Of a stretch of 64,000 nt of DNA, positions 7,920 to 16,183 are shown piece after piece. Positions within the stretch are counted from its first letter, which is position 1. Each line of letters opens with the position of its first letter. Made by a program: the position numbers and the translations under genes. The DNA comes from Gammaproteobacteria bacterium (lineage in GTDB: Bacteria; Pseudomonadota; Gammaproteobacteria; Competibacterales; Competibacteraceae). The notes beneath the pieces were generated by a model. It ran no database searches. It was not told the DNA's origin and saw only the letters and a program-made list of their open reading frames with translations. The stretch covers positions 1 to 64,000 of the forward strand of contig JACKNF010000003.1 in assembly GCA_024234995.1 (NCBI GenBank), read 5' to 3'.

Positions 7920-8231
7920 TCCATAATTAAATAGTTGTCTAACAACTATATCAGATTCTTGTCTCCTGACGGTAAGGCTGCCGGACATCACTTGCGCCCG
8001 GCTCTCATGCAGCCCGTAGCCTCTAGCGCGTAGGTTGGGGTAAGGTATAAGAACCCTAACAAGGGGCGGTGCGATTGAATATTGGGGTTCTTCCCCCGTT
8101 ACCCCCTCCTGACTCATCATTGGGCAACGCTGCATTTTTGCCCAACCTGCGGCTTCCATAGGAGGAGGTACGGTTTCACCCTGCCAAGCACAGGTTCCCA
8201 CGCTTTCCGCCCGGTTTGCTAAGCCGGACAC
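7920..8231 (-). mobile_element. Probable group II intron remnant (5' RNA domains only)
   Basis: Read on the minus strand from 8231, the sequence starts GTGTCC (introns of this type start GTGYG-like) and contains GTGGGAACCTGTG, CAGGGTGAAACC, and CCTATGGAAGCCGCAGG. From memory, these resemble domain I of bacterial group II introns. Farther on, GAGCCGGGCGC...GTCCGGC resembles another conserved intron stem. No reverse-transcriptase coding sequence follows; a different broken gene lies beyond. The supposed 5' exon ends in a hairpin (8227-8257), the kind of site class C introns use. The call is pattern memory, not a covariance search. Confidence 0.4.
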
Positions 8232-8257
8232 ATAAACTGATAATCATTTTATGTGTC
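8227..8257. repeat. Perfect 10-bp inverted repeat next to the intron remnant
   Basis: GACACATAAA (8227-8236) and TTTATGTGTC (8248-8257) form a perfect 10-bp stem with an 11-base loop. A further ATGTGTCC copy lies near 8274. It sits exactly at the presumed 5' end of the group II intron remnant and could be its hairpin target or a transcription terminator. Confidence 0.6.
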
Positions 8258-8371
8258 TTGCGGGAATCAAATCATGTGTCCGCTTAAAAAGATCACCAGA
8301 CCGGCGTTCCAGGAATCCCCCGGTCTTATTTGGATCAGGACGCAAGCGCGCACGGTAAGTGCTTGAATTAA

Positions 8372-8448
8372 TGGTGGCTACGGGTGGACTTGAACCACCG
8401 ACACCGGCATTATGAGTGCCGTGCTCTAACCATCTGAGCTACGTAGCC
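8372..8448 (-). tRNA. tRNA-Met (CAT anticodon, elongator type)
   Basis: The minus strand folds as a tRNA. The acceptor stem is GGCTACG/CGTAGCC, the D arm contains AGCTCAGATGGTTAGAGC, the anticodon loop is CTCATAA (anticodon CAT), the T arm contains GGTTCAAGTCC, and the 3' end has an encoded CCA (8372-8374). The GGCTACG acceptor start and overall similarity to E. coli metT favour the elongator over the initiator tRNA. It forms the right border of the accessory island; tRNA genes are common integration points, but no tRNA-end direct repeat was found on the other side. Confidence 0.95.
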
Positions 8449-8601
8449 ACTGAAGAAGAGTAGCGACAGCAAGAACGTTTAAGAACTTTGAATTATCCAA
8501 CCTCAAAAATTATATGTCAAGAAAACCATTCCTTCCGAACACTTAATCTGCCTTGAATTCCATCGTCACACTGGTTCATAAAATGGAATCCTTCAGAGCG
8601 T

Positions 8602-9468
8602 TTAATAGATCAACGTCGCACCCGGCTGAACAATCTCAAATATCTCAATTACTTGAAGGTTAATTTCAGCAGGAAGATCCACCAACGATTCTGGCGACAG
8701 CGCAAGCATATCGGCAAGCGATACCAGAATATCCGGCGACCCTATGGTCAACGGAGTAACGCTAGCGCTGGGTTGCAGGCTGTTTGCGACGTAAATGGCA
8801 GCGTGGATGATCACCGCCTCTAACCAGTAATCCGGAGCCCCGGCCGGTTCCAGTTGATGGGCAACCGCTACCCAAAGGCGTTCAGGAAACCGCCAGCTCT
8901 TGAGCAACTCAGCGCTCAAATCTGCATAAGTAAAGCCAAAAACCTGCCGCTCAGCAGCGACCGCATTCATCCCTTCTTGTTCAACTCGTTGCAATACATC
9001 GCGGTACTGACCAGGACATTGGCTGTAAAAAATCAGCTTTCCCACACTATGCAGCAGGCCAGCCAGGAACAACCGTTCACCCTCCGGTAAGCGGCAACGC
9101 CGGGCTAACTCCCGGGCAGCGATCCCGCACGCAATACTATGAAACCAGAACATCTCCATGTTCACCTGTTCCGATGGCAACCCTTTAAATAAATTAACCG
9201 CCGATGTCGCAATTACCAAATCCCGCAACTCACGCTGACCAATTAATTGAATCGCTTGCGAAACAGTATCTACCGGCTTGGACAATCTGTAGTACGCGCT
9301 ATTAATCAAGCGCAATAATCGTGCGGACAAGGCTGGATCACATAGGATAACTTCAGTTAAGTCCGACAAACGGGTATTTGGCTTATCAATCAACTCGTTG
9401 ACCCGAAAGGCAACATCGGGTAGGGAAAACAACGTATGGGTATCTTGTACCAGAGATTCGGGAGTCAT
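8602..9468 (-). CDS. HDOD domain signalling protein
   Basis: A 288-aa protein with an HDOD domain, a non-catalytic relative of HD hydrolases used in signalling and cell-cycle control. The pattern is LSDLTEVILCDPALSARLLR, then LINSAYY, then VDTVSQAIQLIGQRELRDLV, the helical core of HDOD. The partial HD-like site LAGLLHSVGKLIFY lacks the usual HD pair (HS instead). No GGDEF or EAL partner domain is fused and no response-regulator gene is adjacent, so its input is unknown. It is a single gene on the minus strand between the tRNA and the GH94 gene. Confidence 0.88.
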   Translation of the reverse strand: MTPESLVQDTHTLFSLPDVAFRVNELIDKPNTRLSDLTEVILCDPALSARLLRLINSAYYRLSKPVDTVSQAIQLIGQRELRDLVIATSAVNLFKGLPSEQVNMEMFWFHSIACGIAARELARRCRLPEGERLFLAGLLHSVGKLIFYSQCPGQYRDVLQRVEQEGMNAVAAERQVFGFTYADLSAELLKSWRFPERLWVAVAHQLEPAGAPDYWLEAVIIHAAIYVANSLQPSASVTPLTIGSPDILVSLADMLALSPESLVDLPAEINLQVIEIFEIVQPGATLIY

Positions 9469-9609
9469 GACGATGCAATCCAGTAACCAATGTCAATATA
9501 AGGGCAACCAGACAGTCACCCATGCAAAATTTAGCAAATTTGGATCGTGATGTAGCGCCAATAACAAGGCTGCTATGCCGGTAATACGCTGGTCATCATG
9601 CCAAAACCA

Positions 9610-12600
9610 CTAAGAAATACCGGCCGCCGTATCTTGAGCCGCTTCCGCCAGAGTGACCTGTACTTGGTGGACATGGCCATCATGGAACAATGGGATACAG
9701 GCTGCGCCGTATTCAATACGGCCAGGGCGCTCGTCGATTTCCACGGCAACCACCCGCTTTGCGCAACCTTCAGGACTACACACGGTAATTTCATAAGTCG
9801 CCCCGCCATCTGGCAACTGGTAGCGCAGATGGAAGCCTGGCCAATCGTCAGGAATGCAGGGGCGCAGGCGCAGAGCATGGCCCTCCACCAATTCCAAGCC
9901 AAGGATGGATTCCAGCGTTACCCGCAGCAACCAGCCTGCCGAACCCGTGTACCCGCTCCAGCCGCCACGGCCAATGTGCGGTTCAGCACCGTAAACATCA
10001 GCAGCAACTGAAAATGGTTCGAGCTGGTAAACCGCAACCGCTTCAGGTGTGAGCGTATGATTGACCGGGCTGAGCATTTCCAGTAATCGCACTGCTTGAT
10101 CACGCCGGCCTAATTCCGCCAAAGCCCGCACCACCCACAGCGCCGCGTGGGTATACTGGCCACCATTCTCCCGCACCCCGGCAACATAACCCTTGATGTA
10201 ACCAGGATCGTCCGGCGTGTTCTCGAAAGGCGGTGCCAGCAAACGGATCAGGCCCTCCGGTTCGGAAATCAGAAGCCGCTCGACAGCATCCATAGCCGCT
10301 TCTGCTCTAACCCAAGGTGCAGCCCGGGACATCACTGCCCAAGCTTGCGCCAGAGCGTCAATCCGGCACTCGTCGCTGGTTTCCGAACCCAGTACCTTAC
10401 CATTGTCGTACCAGGCGCGGCGGTACCATTCACCGTCCCAACCTTGCTCGTTAAGCGCCTCAGCCAGGTGGCTGCGAAATGCTGCATAACGCCGTGCCCG
10501 ATTATAATCACTGTTCCGGCCACAAACCGGGATGAAGTCACCAAGAATGGCGTACAAGAAAAAGCCAAGCCAGACACTCTCGCCGCGTCCCTCGCGGCCA
10601 ACCCGGTTCATGCCATCGTTCCAGTCTCCGCCTCCCATCAGTGGCAGGCCATGAACACCTTGCGTCAACGAACGATCCAGAGCCCGGCAGCAGTGCTCGT
10701 ATAAACTGGCAGTCTGACGAGACTCCTCCGGTCTTAGAAACGCTTCATCCTCGCCGGGCTCCAGCTCTCGTGCCTGGAGAAAACGCACCGGTTCGCCAAA
10801 CACGCTCCAGTCGCCCGTGGCGCGGCTATAAAACGCCGCGAGATAAGGCAGCCACAAGAGGTCATCACTAAAGCGGGTGCGGATACCGTAACCTACTGGG
10901 GGATGCCACCAATGCAGCACATCACCCTCGATAAACTGATGAGCAGCGTGCAGCAACAGTTGCCGGCGCGTTAACGCCGGATCGTGATAGATCAGGGCAA
11001 CAGCGTCCTGTAATTGATCACGGAAGCCAAACGCGCCGCCTGACTGATAGAATGCCGAACGGCCCCATAGCCGGCAACTCAGGGTTTGATAGGCCGCCCA
11101 ACCATTGATCATCAGATCAAGCGACGGCGAGGGTGTCTGGATCTGTACTGCAATCAATCGGTCCCGCCAGGATTTGCGGACCTCGGCCAGCGCCGCTGCA
11201 ACTGCCCCGTCCTCACTATAGCGGCCGATTAACCGGCGGACCTCATCGCGACTATCCGCCTCGCCGATCAGGAAGGCACGTTCCATAGCCGCTCCCGGTT
11301 CCAGCCGCAACGTCACTTGCAAAGCGAAACAGGGGTCGAGACCGGTACCCAGCCGGCCATCGAGGATTTTGTCGCGGCACAACGCCTCCGGGCAAGCGGG
11401 GCTACCATGCTTCCCAATGAAGGCGGTGCGGTCGCCGCTGATATGAATAGGAACACTATCGGTTGGCGACGCTGCAGCGAAGGCAATCCGTCCGCTGAAT
11501 TCGCGATTGCGATTCTCAGCCAGCAACGCTCCCGTGGCGCCATCTTGCTCAATTGCCAGTTCTGCCGCATGGCCGCCCGGCAATACACCCAGCACCAAGC
11601 GGGCATAAGTGAACAGGGACAGATGCCGGGAACGGCGTTGCCGGTTATGCAGACGAATCAGGATCAGTTTGACGGGTTCTTCCCGCGCGGTGAACAGCCA
11701 GACCTCTTGCTGCAAACCCTGACTGACGTGGCGATAATGGCTGTAACCGAACCCGTGGCGGATTTCGTAGGGCACCGCTTGTGGAACCGGGCCGGGCGTC
11801 AGCGACCAAAATTGATTATGATCCTCATCACGCAGGTATAGCCCCTCACCATGCGGATCGAGAACCGGATCGTTGTACCAGGGAGTCAGCCGGTTTTCAC
11901 GGCTATTCTGACTCCAGGTAGAACCTGCACCTGTTTCGCTGGCCAAAAAACCAAACTGGGGATTCGCGATCACGTTAACCCAAGGCCGCGGAGGCAGGCG
12001 CAAACGGCCGCTGGCGTCCGGCTCCAGCCGGATAACATACTCATCGCCGCTGGCGCTAAACCCGCCATAACCGTTCCAGAATTGCAGAGGCTCTGTATCA
12101 GACCCAAAGCCGTCGCCTTGCCAGCATCCTTCATTTCCCTCTCTTGACCCTGAGCCGTAAGGGGGAAGGGAATCCTGAGACGCACAGGCGCCGGCCTCTA
12201 CCGCACACACATAATGCCGCACGGGCTTCCTGCCCCTATCCGTGCTTAGCCCGTCTGCCGGGCCGAATAGCCGTGCAGTACCTATCGCAGCCTGGAATAC
12301 AGCCTCAATGCGGGCTGCCGAAGCATAACGGGCCGCCGCTTCCAAAGCGGTTTCCCTGTCTGGAGCGGCGCCAAGCAGGAATGTCATCTGTACTTCGCTG
12401 CCCGCAGCCAGCTCCATGACCTGGCGCAAACTGACAATGGGGTCGAGCACGTTGCCAACCGTGCCTGACAGAGGCTCCTTTTCAATCAGCGCCCGGGGTG
12501 CAGCCAGTGAATAACGACGGCCAATGAACTGAACACGGTCCGTTTCATACTGCAACGGCTTCGTATTCTCATCGCCGCCAGCGAATGCATGAACCAGCCA

Positions 12601-13149
12601 ACAGATCGCTTCCCCTTGAGCGCGTGGCCGCCGCCCGGCCAGCAGTGCGCGTTGCCCGGCTACCCACTCGGTCTGAACAAATAGCTTGGAAAATGCCGGA
12701 TGGGCAGCATCAGCGGCCCAGGTATTGATCACTACCTCAGCATAACTGGTCACTTCGATGCGCCGGGGACCCTTGCCAAGATTGCGCAGTGTCACCCGTC
12801 TCAGCTCCAGGTCCGCGTCCGGGGTGAGGCAGATCTCCAGCCGGGCTTCAATGTCATCGTTGATTTGGCGCAACGCAGCAACGCTAGCTGTAAAGCGCGT
12901 TTCATAGCATTCCGCGGGTTTGAGCGCCGGTTGCTGGCCCAACGGCCAGAAGATACCCCGATCGAGATCACGCAGATAGAAGAAAAAGCCATCGTTGTCC
13001 TCAACGGGGTCAGCGCTCCAGCGAGTCAGCGCCAAATCACCCCATGCCGAATAGCCCGTTCCAGCGGCAGTGAGGAAAGTCGCATAACGGCCACGGACAA
13101 GCACATGACCGCCAACGGCTTTAGCGTGCTGAATCAGGTCGGCGTGCAT
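9610..13149 (-). CDS. Large GH94-type glycoside phosphorylase (NdvB C-terminal-like)
   Basis: A 1179-aa protein like the phosphorylase part of cyclic beta-1,2-glucan synthases and beta-1,2-oligoglucan phosphorylases, which split beta-glucosidic bonds with phosphate. The N-terminal GTGYSAWGDLALTRWSADPV recurs in variant form as WNGYGGFSASGDEYVIRLEP near residue 365, so two beta-sandwich modules are present. The (alpha/alpha)6 barrel has GGGDWNDGMNRVG near residue 845 with the presumed acid Asp. ATG 13149 follows GGGAG; a TTG two codons earlier is less likely. No glycosyltransferase domain or signal peptide is visible, so a cytosolic phosphorylase is more likely than a cyclic glucan synthase. 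A palindromic repeat lies within the coding sequence (residues about 326-339). Confidence 0.85.
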   Translation of the reverse strand: MHADLIQHAKAVGGHVLVRGRYATFLTAAGTGYSAWGDLALTRWSADPVEDNDGFFFYLRDLDRGIFWPLGQQPALKPAECYETRFTASVAALRQINDDIEARLEICLTPDADLELRRVTLRNLGKGPRRIEVTSYAEVVINTWAADAAHPAFSKLFVQTEWVAGQRALLAGRRPRAQGEAICWLVHAFAGGDENTKPLQYETDRVQFIGRRYSLAAPRALIEKEPLSGTVGNVLDPIVSLRQVMELAAGSEVQMTFLLGAAPDRETALEAAARYASAARIEAVFQAAIGTARLFGPADGLSTDRGRKPVRHYVCAVEAGACASQDSLPPYGSGSREGNEGCWQGDGFGSDTEPLQFWNGYGGFSASGDEYVIRLEPDASGRLRLPPRPWVNVIANPQFGFLASETGAGSTWSQNSRENRLTPWYNDPVLDPHGEGLYLRDEDHNQFWSLTPGPVPQAVPYEIRHGFGYSHYRHVSQGLQQEVWLFTAREEPVKLILIRLHNRQRRSRHLSLFTYARLVLGVLPGGHAAELAIEQDGATGALLAENRNREFSGRIAFAAASPTDSVPIHISGDRTAFIGKHGSPACPEALCRDKILDGRLGTGLDPCFALQVTLRLEPGAAMERAFLIGEADSRDEVRRLIGRYSEDGAVAAALAEVRKSWRDRLIAVQIQTPSPSLDLMINGWAAYQTLSCRLWGRSAFYQSGGAFGFRDQLQDAVALIYHDPALTRRQLLLHAAHQFIEGDVLHWWHPPVGYGIRTRFSDDLLWLPYLAAFYSRATGDWSVFGEPVRFLQARELEPGEDEAFLRPEESRQTASLYEHCCRALDRSLTQGVHGLPLMGGGDWNDGMNRVGREGRGESVWLGFFLYAILGDFIPVCGRNSDYNRARRYAAFRSHLAEALNEQGWDGEWYRRAWYDNGKVLGSETSDECRIDALAQAWAVMSRAAPWVRAEAAMDAVERLLISEPEGLIRLLAPPFENTPDDPGYIKGYVAGVRENGGQYTHAALWVVRALAELGRRDQAVRLLEMLSPVNHTLTPEAVAVYQLEPFSVAADVYGAEPHIGRGGWSGYTGSAGWLLRVTLESILGLELVEGHALRLRPCIPDDWPGFHLRYQLPDGGATYEITVCSPEGCAKRVVAVEIDERPGRIEYGAACIPLFHDGHVHQVQVTLAEAAQDTAAGIS
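12134..12173. repeat. REP-like imperfect palindrome inside the GH94 coding sequence
   Basis: ATTTCCCTCTCTTGACCCT and AAGGGGGAAGGGAAT form an imperfect stem around GAGCCGT. This is the look of the small TCCC/GGGA palindromes scattered between genes in many proteobacteria. Here it is in frame and translates to a Ser/Gly/Glu-rich stretch (about residues 326-339) between two carbohydrate-binding modules, where added length is likely tolerated. Confidence 0.45.
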
Positions 13150-13362
13150 CAACAATCTCCCGGCGAATAAGATTTCATTAAGTGTAGCGTTATCGCACCG
13201 AAATGCGGATGCAAAGCAGCTGCGCTAGCAACGCCTGCTTTTATTTTTGCCATCTGCATCCAAACGGCGCAGGCCAGCGCAATAGGTTGGGAAGCCCCTC
13301 ATGCTTCGCTTTCAGCGATACCTCGTATCGCCACTTGCCATCATTTCCAGAGGAGGATTCCC
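13150..13362. other. Divergent intergenic region between GH94 and DUF4331 genes
   Basis: About 210 bases between two divergent genes. It should hold both promoters; none could be assigned with confidence. An ECF-type promoter for the downstream operon would be expected here if the local sigma factor is self-regulating, but no obvious match to the region before the sigma gene was seen. Confidence 0.4.
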
Positions 13363-14919
13363 ATGCCCCGCATTTTGACCCGCACAAACCTGAGTCTGGC
13401 TCTGACCCTGGCGGTTACCTCTATCAGCTACGCCGCAAATCATCGTGAAGCACCGCTCACCGCGCTCGATCCCAAGGCGGATATCACCGACTTCTACGCC
13501 TTCGTTAGCTATGACGATCCCAGCAAGGTCACTTTCATCTTGGATGTCGATCCGCTGCTAGAACCCAGCAATGGCCCTAACTATTTCCCCTTCGATCCGG
13601 AAATTCTGTACGCCATCCATATCGATAACAACCACGACGCAGTGGAAGATCTAAGTTTTGAGTTTCGCTTCACCACCGAAATCCGCGCACCCAGCGTGTT
13701 TACCGGTTTCGTGGGTGCCGGTAGCGGAATCGCCGCGCCGTCCAATTCTCCAGCGCCGGTGCCGCCCGGTACGCCGCTGATTCCGCCCGCGATTACTGCG
13801 CTGGATGGTACCGGCTCCCAGGGGCTAAGCCTGCGCCAACGCTACACGGTCACGCTGGTACAAGGCAAACAACGCATCGACCTGGCTGATGGGTTGATCG
13901 CGGTGCCTACTAACGTTGGGTCACGCACCATGCCCGATTACGCTGGTCTGGTGGAGCAGGGTATCTACCACCTGAACAACGATATTCGCGTGTTTGCCGG
14001 TACGGTAGATGACCCGTTCTGGATCGATTTGGGTGCGACTTTCGATTCGTTGAACTTTCGTGCATTGCCCAATGGTTCTGGGATTCCCGGCGTTCTCACC
14101 GATGCCCAGGATGCCGATGACAGCCGCAATTTCGCGCCTGACGATGTCGCTGGTTTCAATGTCAATGCCATTGCCATCGAGGTGCCGATTACTCTGCTGA
14201 CCCATGATGGTCACTTTCACGCTGCTAGCGAGCCGTCAGCGACTCTTGGTGCTTGGGGCGTGACCTCGCGACCCCGCGTCAAGGCATACCGGAATCCAGG
14301 CGCGCCACCCCGACTATCCGACCAATTGACTCAGATTCAACGCATGGGCAATCCGTTGTTCAACGAGCTGCTCATCGGCACCGGCGACAAGGATAAGTTC
14401 AGCATGAGCCAACCCAAGGATGACGCCCAATTTGCTAGTTACGCCCTGGACCCTTTGTTGGCACGGGTGTTGAACGCTCTCTATGCCAAAGCGCTGCCGA
14501 TTCCAACGCCGCCACGCACCGATTTGTTGCCGTTGGTGACCTATGCCCCACCCATTGCCGCTTCTGGAACCCCAACCGGCCCGGTGGCCGATCTGTTGCG
14601 CTTGAATACGGGCGTGCCACCGACCCCCTTTACACAGCGTAAACGGATGGGTCTGCTGGCGGGTGATCCTGCCGGTTTCCCCAATGGTCGCCGCCTATCG
14701 GACGATGTCACCGACATCGCGGCGCGCGCCGTGGTTGGCGTACTGGCCGGCGGTTCCTTTGCCGGGTTTCCGCACAACCGGATTGGCGATGGCGTCAACG
14801 CGAACGACGTACCCTATCGCGAAAACTTCCCTTATCTTGGGCTGGCGCATTCCGGCCGCGACAGCCGCCATGTCGATCCCGACGAGCCGGGTTGCGAGGG
14901 TATCTGTCCCCTGGACTGA
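13363..14919 (+). CDS. Secreted DUF4331 family protein
   Basis: A 518-aa exported protein of a widespread family of unknown function. A signal peptide is clear: MPRILTRTNLSLALTLAVTS followed by ISYAA, with cleavage expected before NHREAP. The mature start NHREAPLTALDPKADITDFY and AFVSYDDPSKVTFILDVDPL are diagnostic of DUF4331, as is IDNNHDAVEDLSFEFRF. Later motifs include FAPDDVAGFNVNAIAIEVPI. The C-terminus has two Cys (GCEGIC). GAGGAGG precedes the ATG. It is the first gene of a likely operon with a TPR protein and a HupE/UreJ protein, followed by a sigma/anti-sigma pair, so it may be a periplasmic product controlled by that sigma factor. Confidence 0.92.
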   Translation: MPRILTRTNLSLALTLAVTSISYAANHREAPLTALDPKADITDFYAFVSYDDPSKVTFILDVDPLLEPSNGPNYFPFDPEILYAIHIDNNHDAVEDLSFEFRFTTEIRAPSVFTGFVGAGSGIAAPSNSPAPVPPGTPLIPPAITALDGTGSQGLSLRQRYTVTLVQGKQRIDLADGLIAVPTNVGSRTMPDYAGLVEQGIYHLNNDIRVFAGTVDDPFWIDLGATFDSLNFRALPNGSGIPGVLTDAQDADDSRNFAPDDVAGFNVNAIAIEVPITLLTHDGHFHAASEPSATLGAWGVTSRPRVKAYRNPGAPPRLSDQLTQIQRMGNPLFNELLIGTGDKDKFSMSQPKDDAQFASYALDPLLARVLNALYAKALPIPTPPRTDLLPLVTYAPPIAASGTPTGPVADLLRLNTGVPPTPFTQRKRMGLLAGDPAGFPNGRRLSDDVTDIAARAVVGVLAGGSFAGFPHNRIGDGVNANDVPYRENFPYLGLAHSGRDSRHVDPDEPGCEGICPLD

Positions 14920-14947
14920 TCTGGCAAACTCTCATGCGAGATTGATC

Positions 14948-16183
14948 ATGAACCGCCTTCTTGCTTTTCAAGCGTTATGCAACAGGGGCAGTTCCACTGG
15001 GCAGCGGCGCTGGCGCCTGCTGCTCGGTGTGTGGCTGAGCGTCGTCGGCCCGGCGTTTGCCGCCCCATTCATTCCCACCGATTCCCATCAGGTTCTGGAG
15101 ACGCTGCCACGTGCGGTGATTGATCCACAGATGCGGGAATTACAGGAACTACGCCGTCAGTTGGCAGCCCGGCCGGATGATCTAGAACGAGCCCTTCAGG
15201 TGGCCCGCCGCAATCTGGCAATTGGCCGTGCCGAGGGCGATCCTCGCTACGCGGGCTATGCTCAAGCGGCACTGGCCCCCTGGTGGGATCAAGACCCGCC
15301 TCCGTCCGAGGTTTTACTATTACGGGCGGTGCTGCGCCAGAATCGTCACGATTTTGCCGGAGCGCTGGATGATTTGCATCACGTGCTGGCGATGCAGCCC
15401 CGTCATCCCCAAGCCTGGCTGACCCAGGCGGTCATTCATCAGGTACAAGGCGAGCCAGCCGCTGCTTTGCGAAGCTGCCGGGCGCTGCGGCGCGGGCCGG
15501 ACTCCTTGTTGTTTATCACTTGCTGGAGCGGCGCAGCCAGCCGGGGTGGACAGGTCAAAGCAGCCTATCAAGGATTGAGTCAGGCGCTGGCCCGCAGCCC
15601 CGATGCCGATCCTGGGGAACGGCAATGGGCACTCACTGTGCTAGCAGAAATTGCTGAACAGCGCGGCGATGCGCCGGCTGCCGGGACACACTTCCGCGCG
15701 GCTTTAAACATAGGGCAGCGCAGTGTCTATCTGCTCGGCGCTTACGCGGATTTTCTGCTCGATCAGAATCGCCCCGGCGAGGTGCGCGCGCTGCTTCAGG
15801 ACGAACAACGCGCCGACAATCTGTTGCTGCGGCTGGCCCTGGCGGAACGGCGGCTGAACGATGCCGCCTGGCAACGCCATGCCGAAGTACTGGAAGCGCG
15901 CTTTGCCGCCGCCCGCCAGCGCGGCGATGCAACCCATTTCGCCACCGAAGCCCGGTTGCAGCTGGATCTGCGCCAACAGCCTTTGAAGGCGCTGGATCTG
16001 GCGCGGCAGAACTGGATACAAGGCCAGCGCGAACCGCAAGACGCCCGGTTACTGCTGGAAGCGGCATTGGCCGCTGGCCAGCCGGAAGCGGCGCGCGAGG
16101 TCCTGGACTGGCTGGACCGGGTTCACTTGGAAGATGAACGGCTGACCGGATTAAGCCGGCGCTTGCGGGAGATCCGATCATGA
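14948..16183 (+). CDS. Exported TPR repeat protein
   Basis: A 411-aa helical-repeat protein with an N-terminal export signal (RRWRLLLGVWLSVVGPAFAA, preceded by a basic stretch). Repeats are visible as LRQNRHDFAGALDDLHHVLA, MQPRHPQAWLTQAVIHQVQG, and GTHFRAALNIGQRSVYLLGA, the helix-turn-helix pattern of TPRs; such repeats scaffold protein contacts. The ATG at 14948 is chosen because it places the signal peptide at the N-terminus and follows the DUF4331 stop by 28 bases. The gene overlaps the next by ATGA. Its constant linkage to the DUF4331 and HupE genes suggests a shared envelope function; that is inference. Confidence 0.85.
   Translation: MNRLLAFQALCNRGSSTGQRRWRLLLGVWLSVVGPAFAAPFIPTDSHQVLETLPRAVIDPQMRELQELRRQLAARPDDLERALQVARRNLAIGRAEGDPRYAGYAQAALAPWWDQDPPPSEVLLLRAVLRQNRHDFAGALDDLHHVLAMQPRHPQAWLTQAVIHQVQGEPAAALRSCRALRRGPDSLLFITCWSGAASRGGQVKAAYQGLSQALARSPDADPGERQWALTVLAEIAEQRGDAPAAGTHFRAALNIGQRSVYLLGAYADFLLDQNRPGEVRALLQDEQRADNLLLRLALAERRLNDAAWQRHAEVLEARFAAARQRGDATHFATEARLQLDLRQQPLKALDLARQNWIQGQREPQDARLLLEAALAAGQPEAAREVLDWLDRVHLEDERLTGLSRRLREIRS

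Noticed and set aside
3134..8371. CRISPR array or complete defence system in the island
   Set aside because: No regular direct repeats with spacers and no cas-like or complete defence genes; only a SIR2-like fragment lies nearby.
14663..14947. Longer start for the TPR protein inside DUF4331
   Set aside because: It would overlap DUF4331 by more than 250 bases and bury the signal peptide; ATG 14948 is better.
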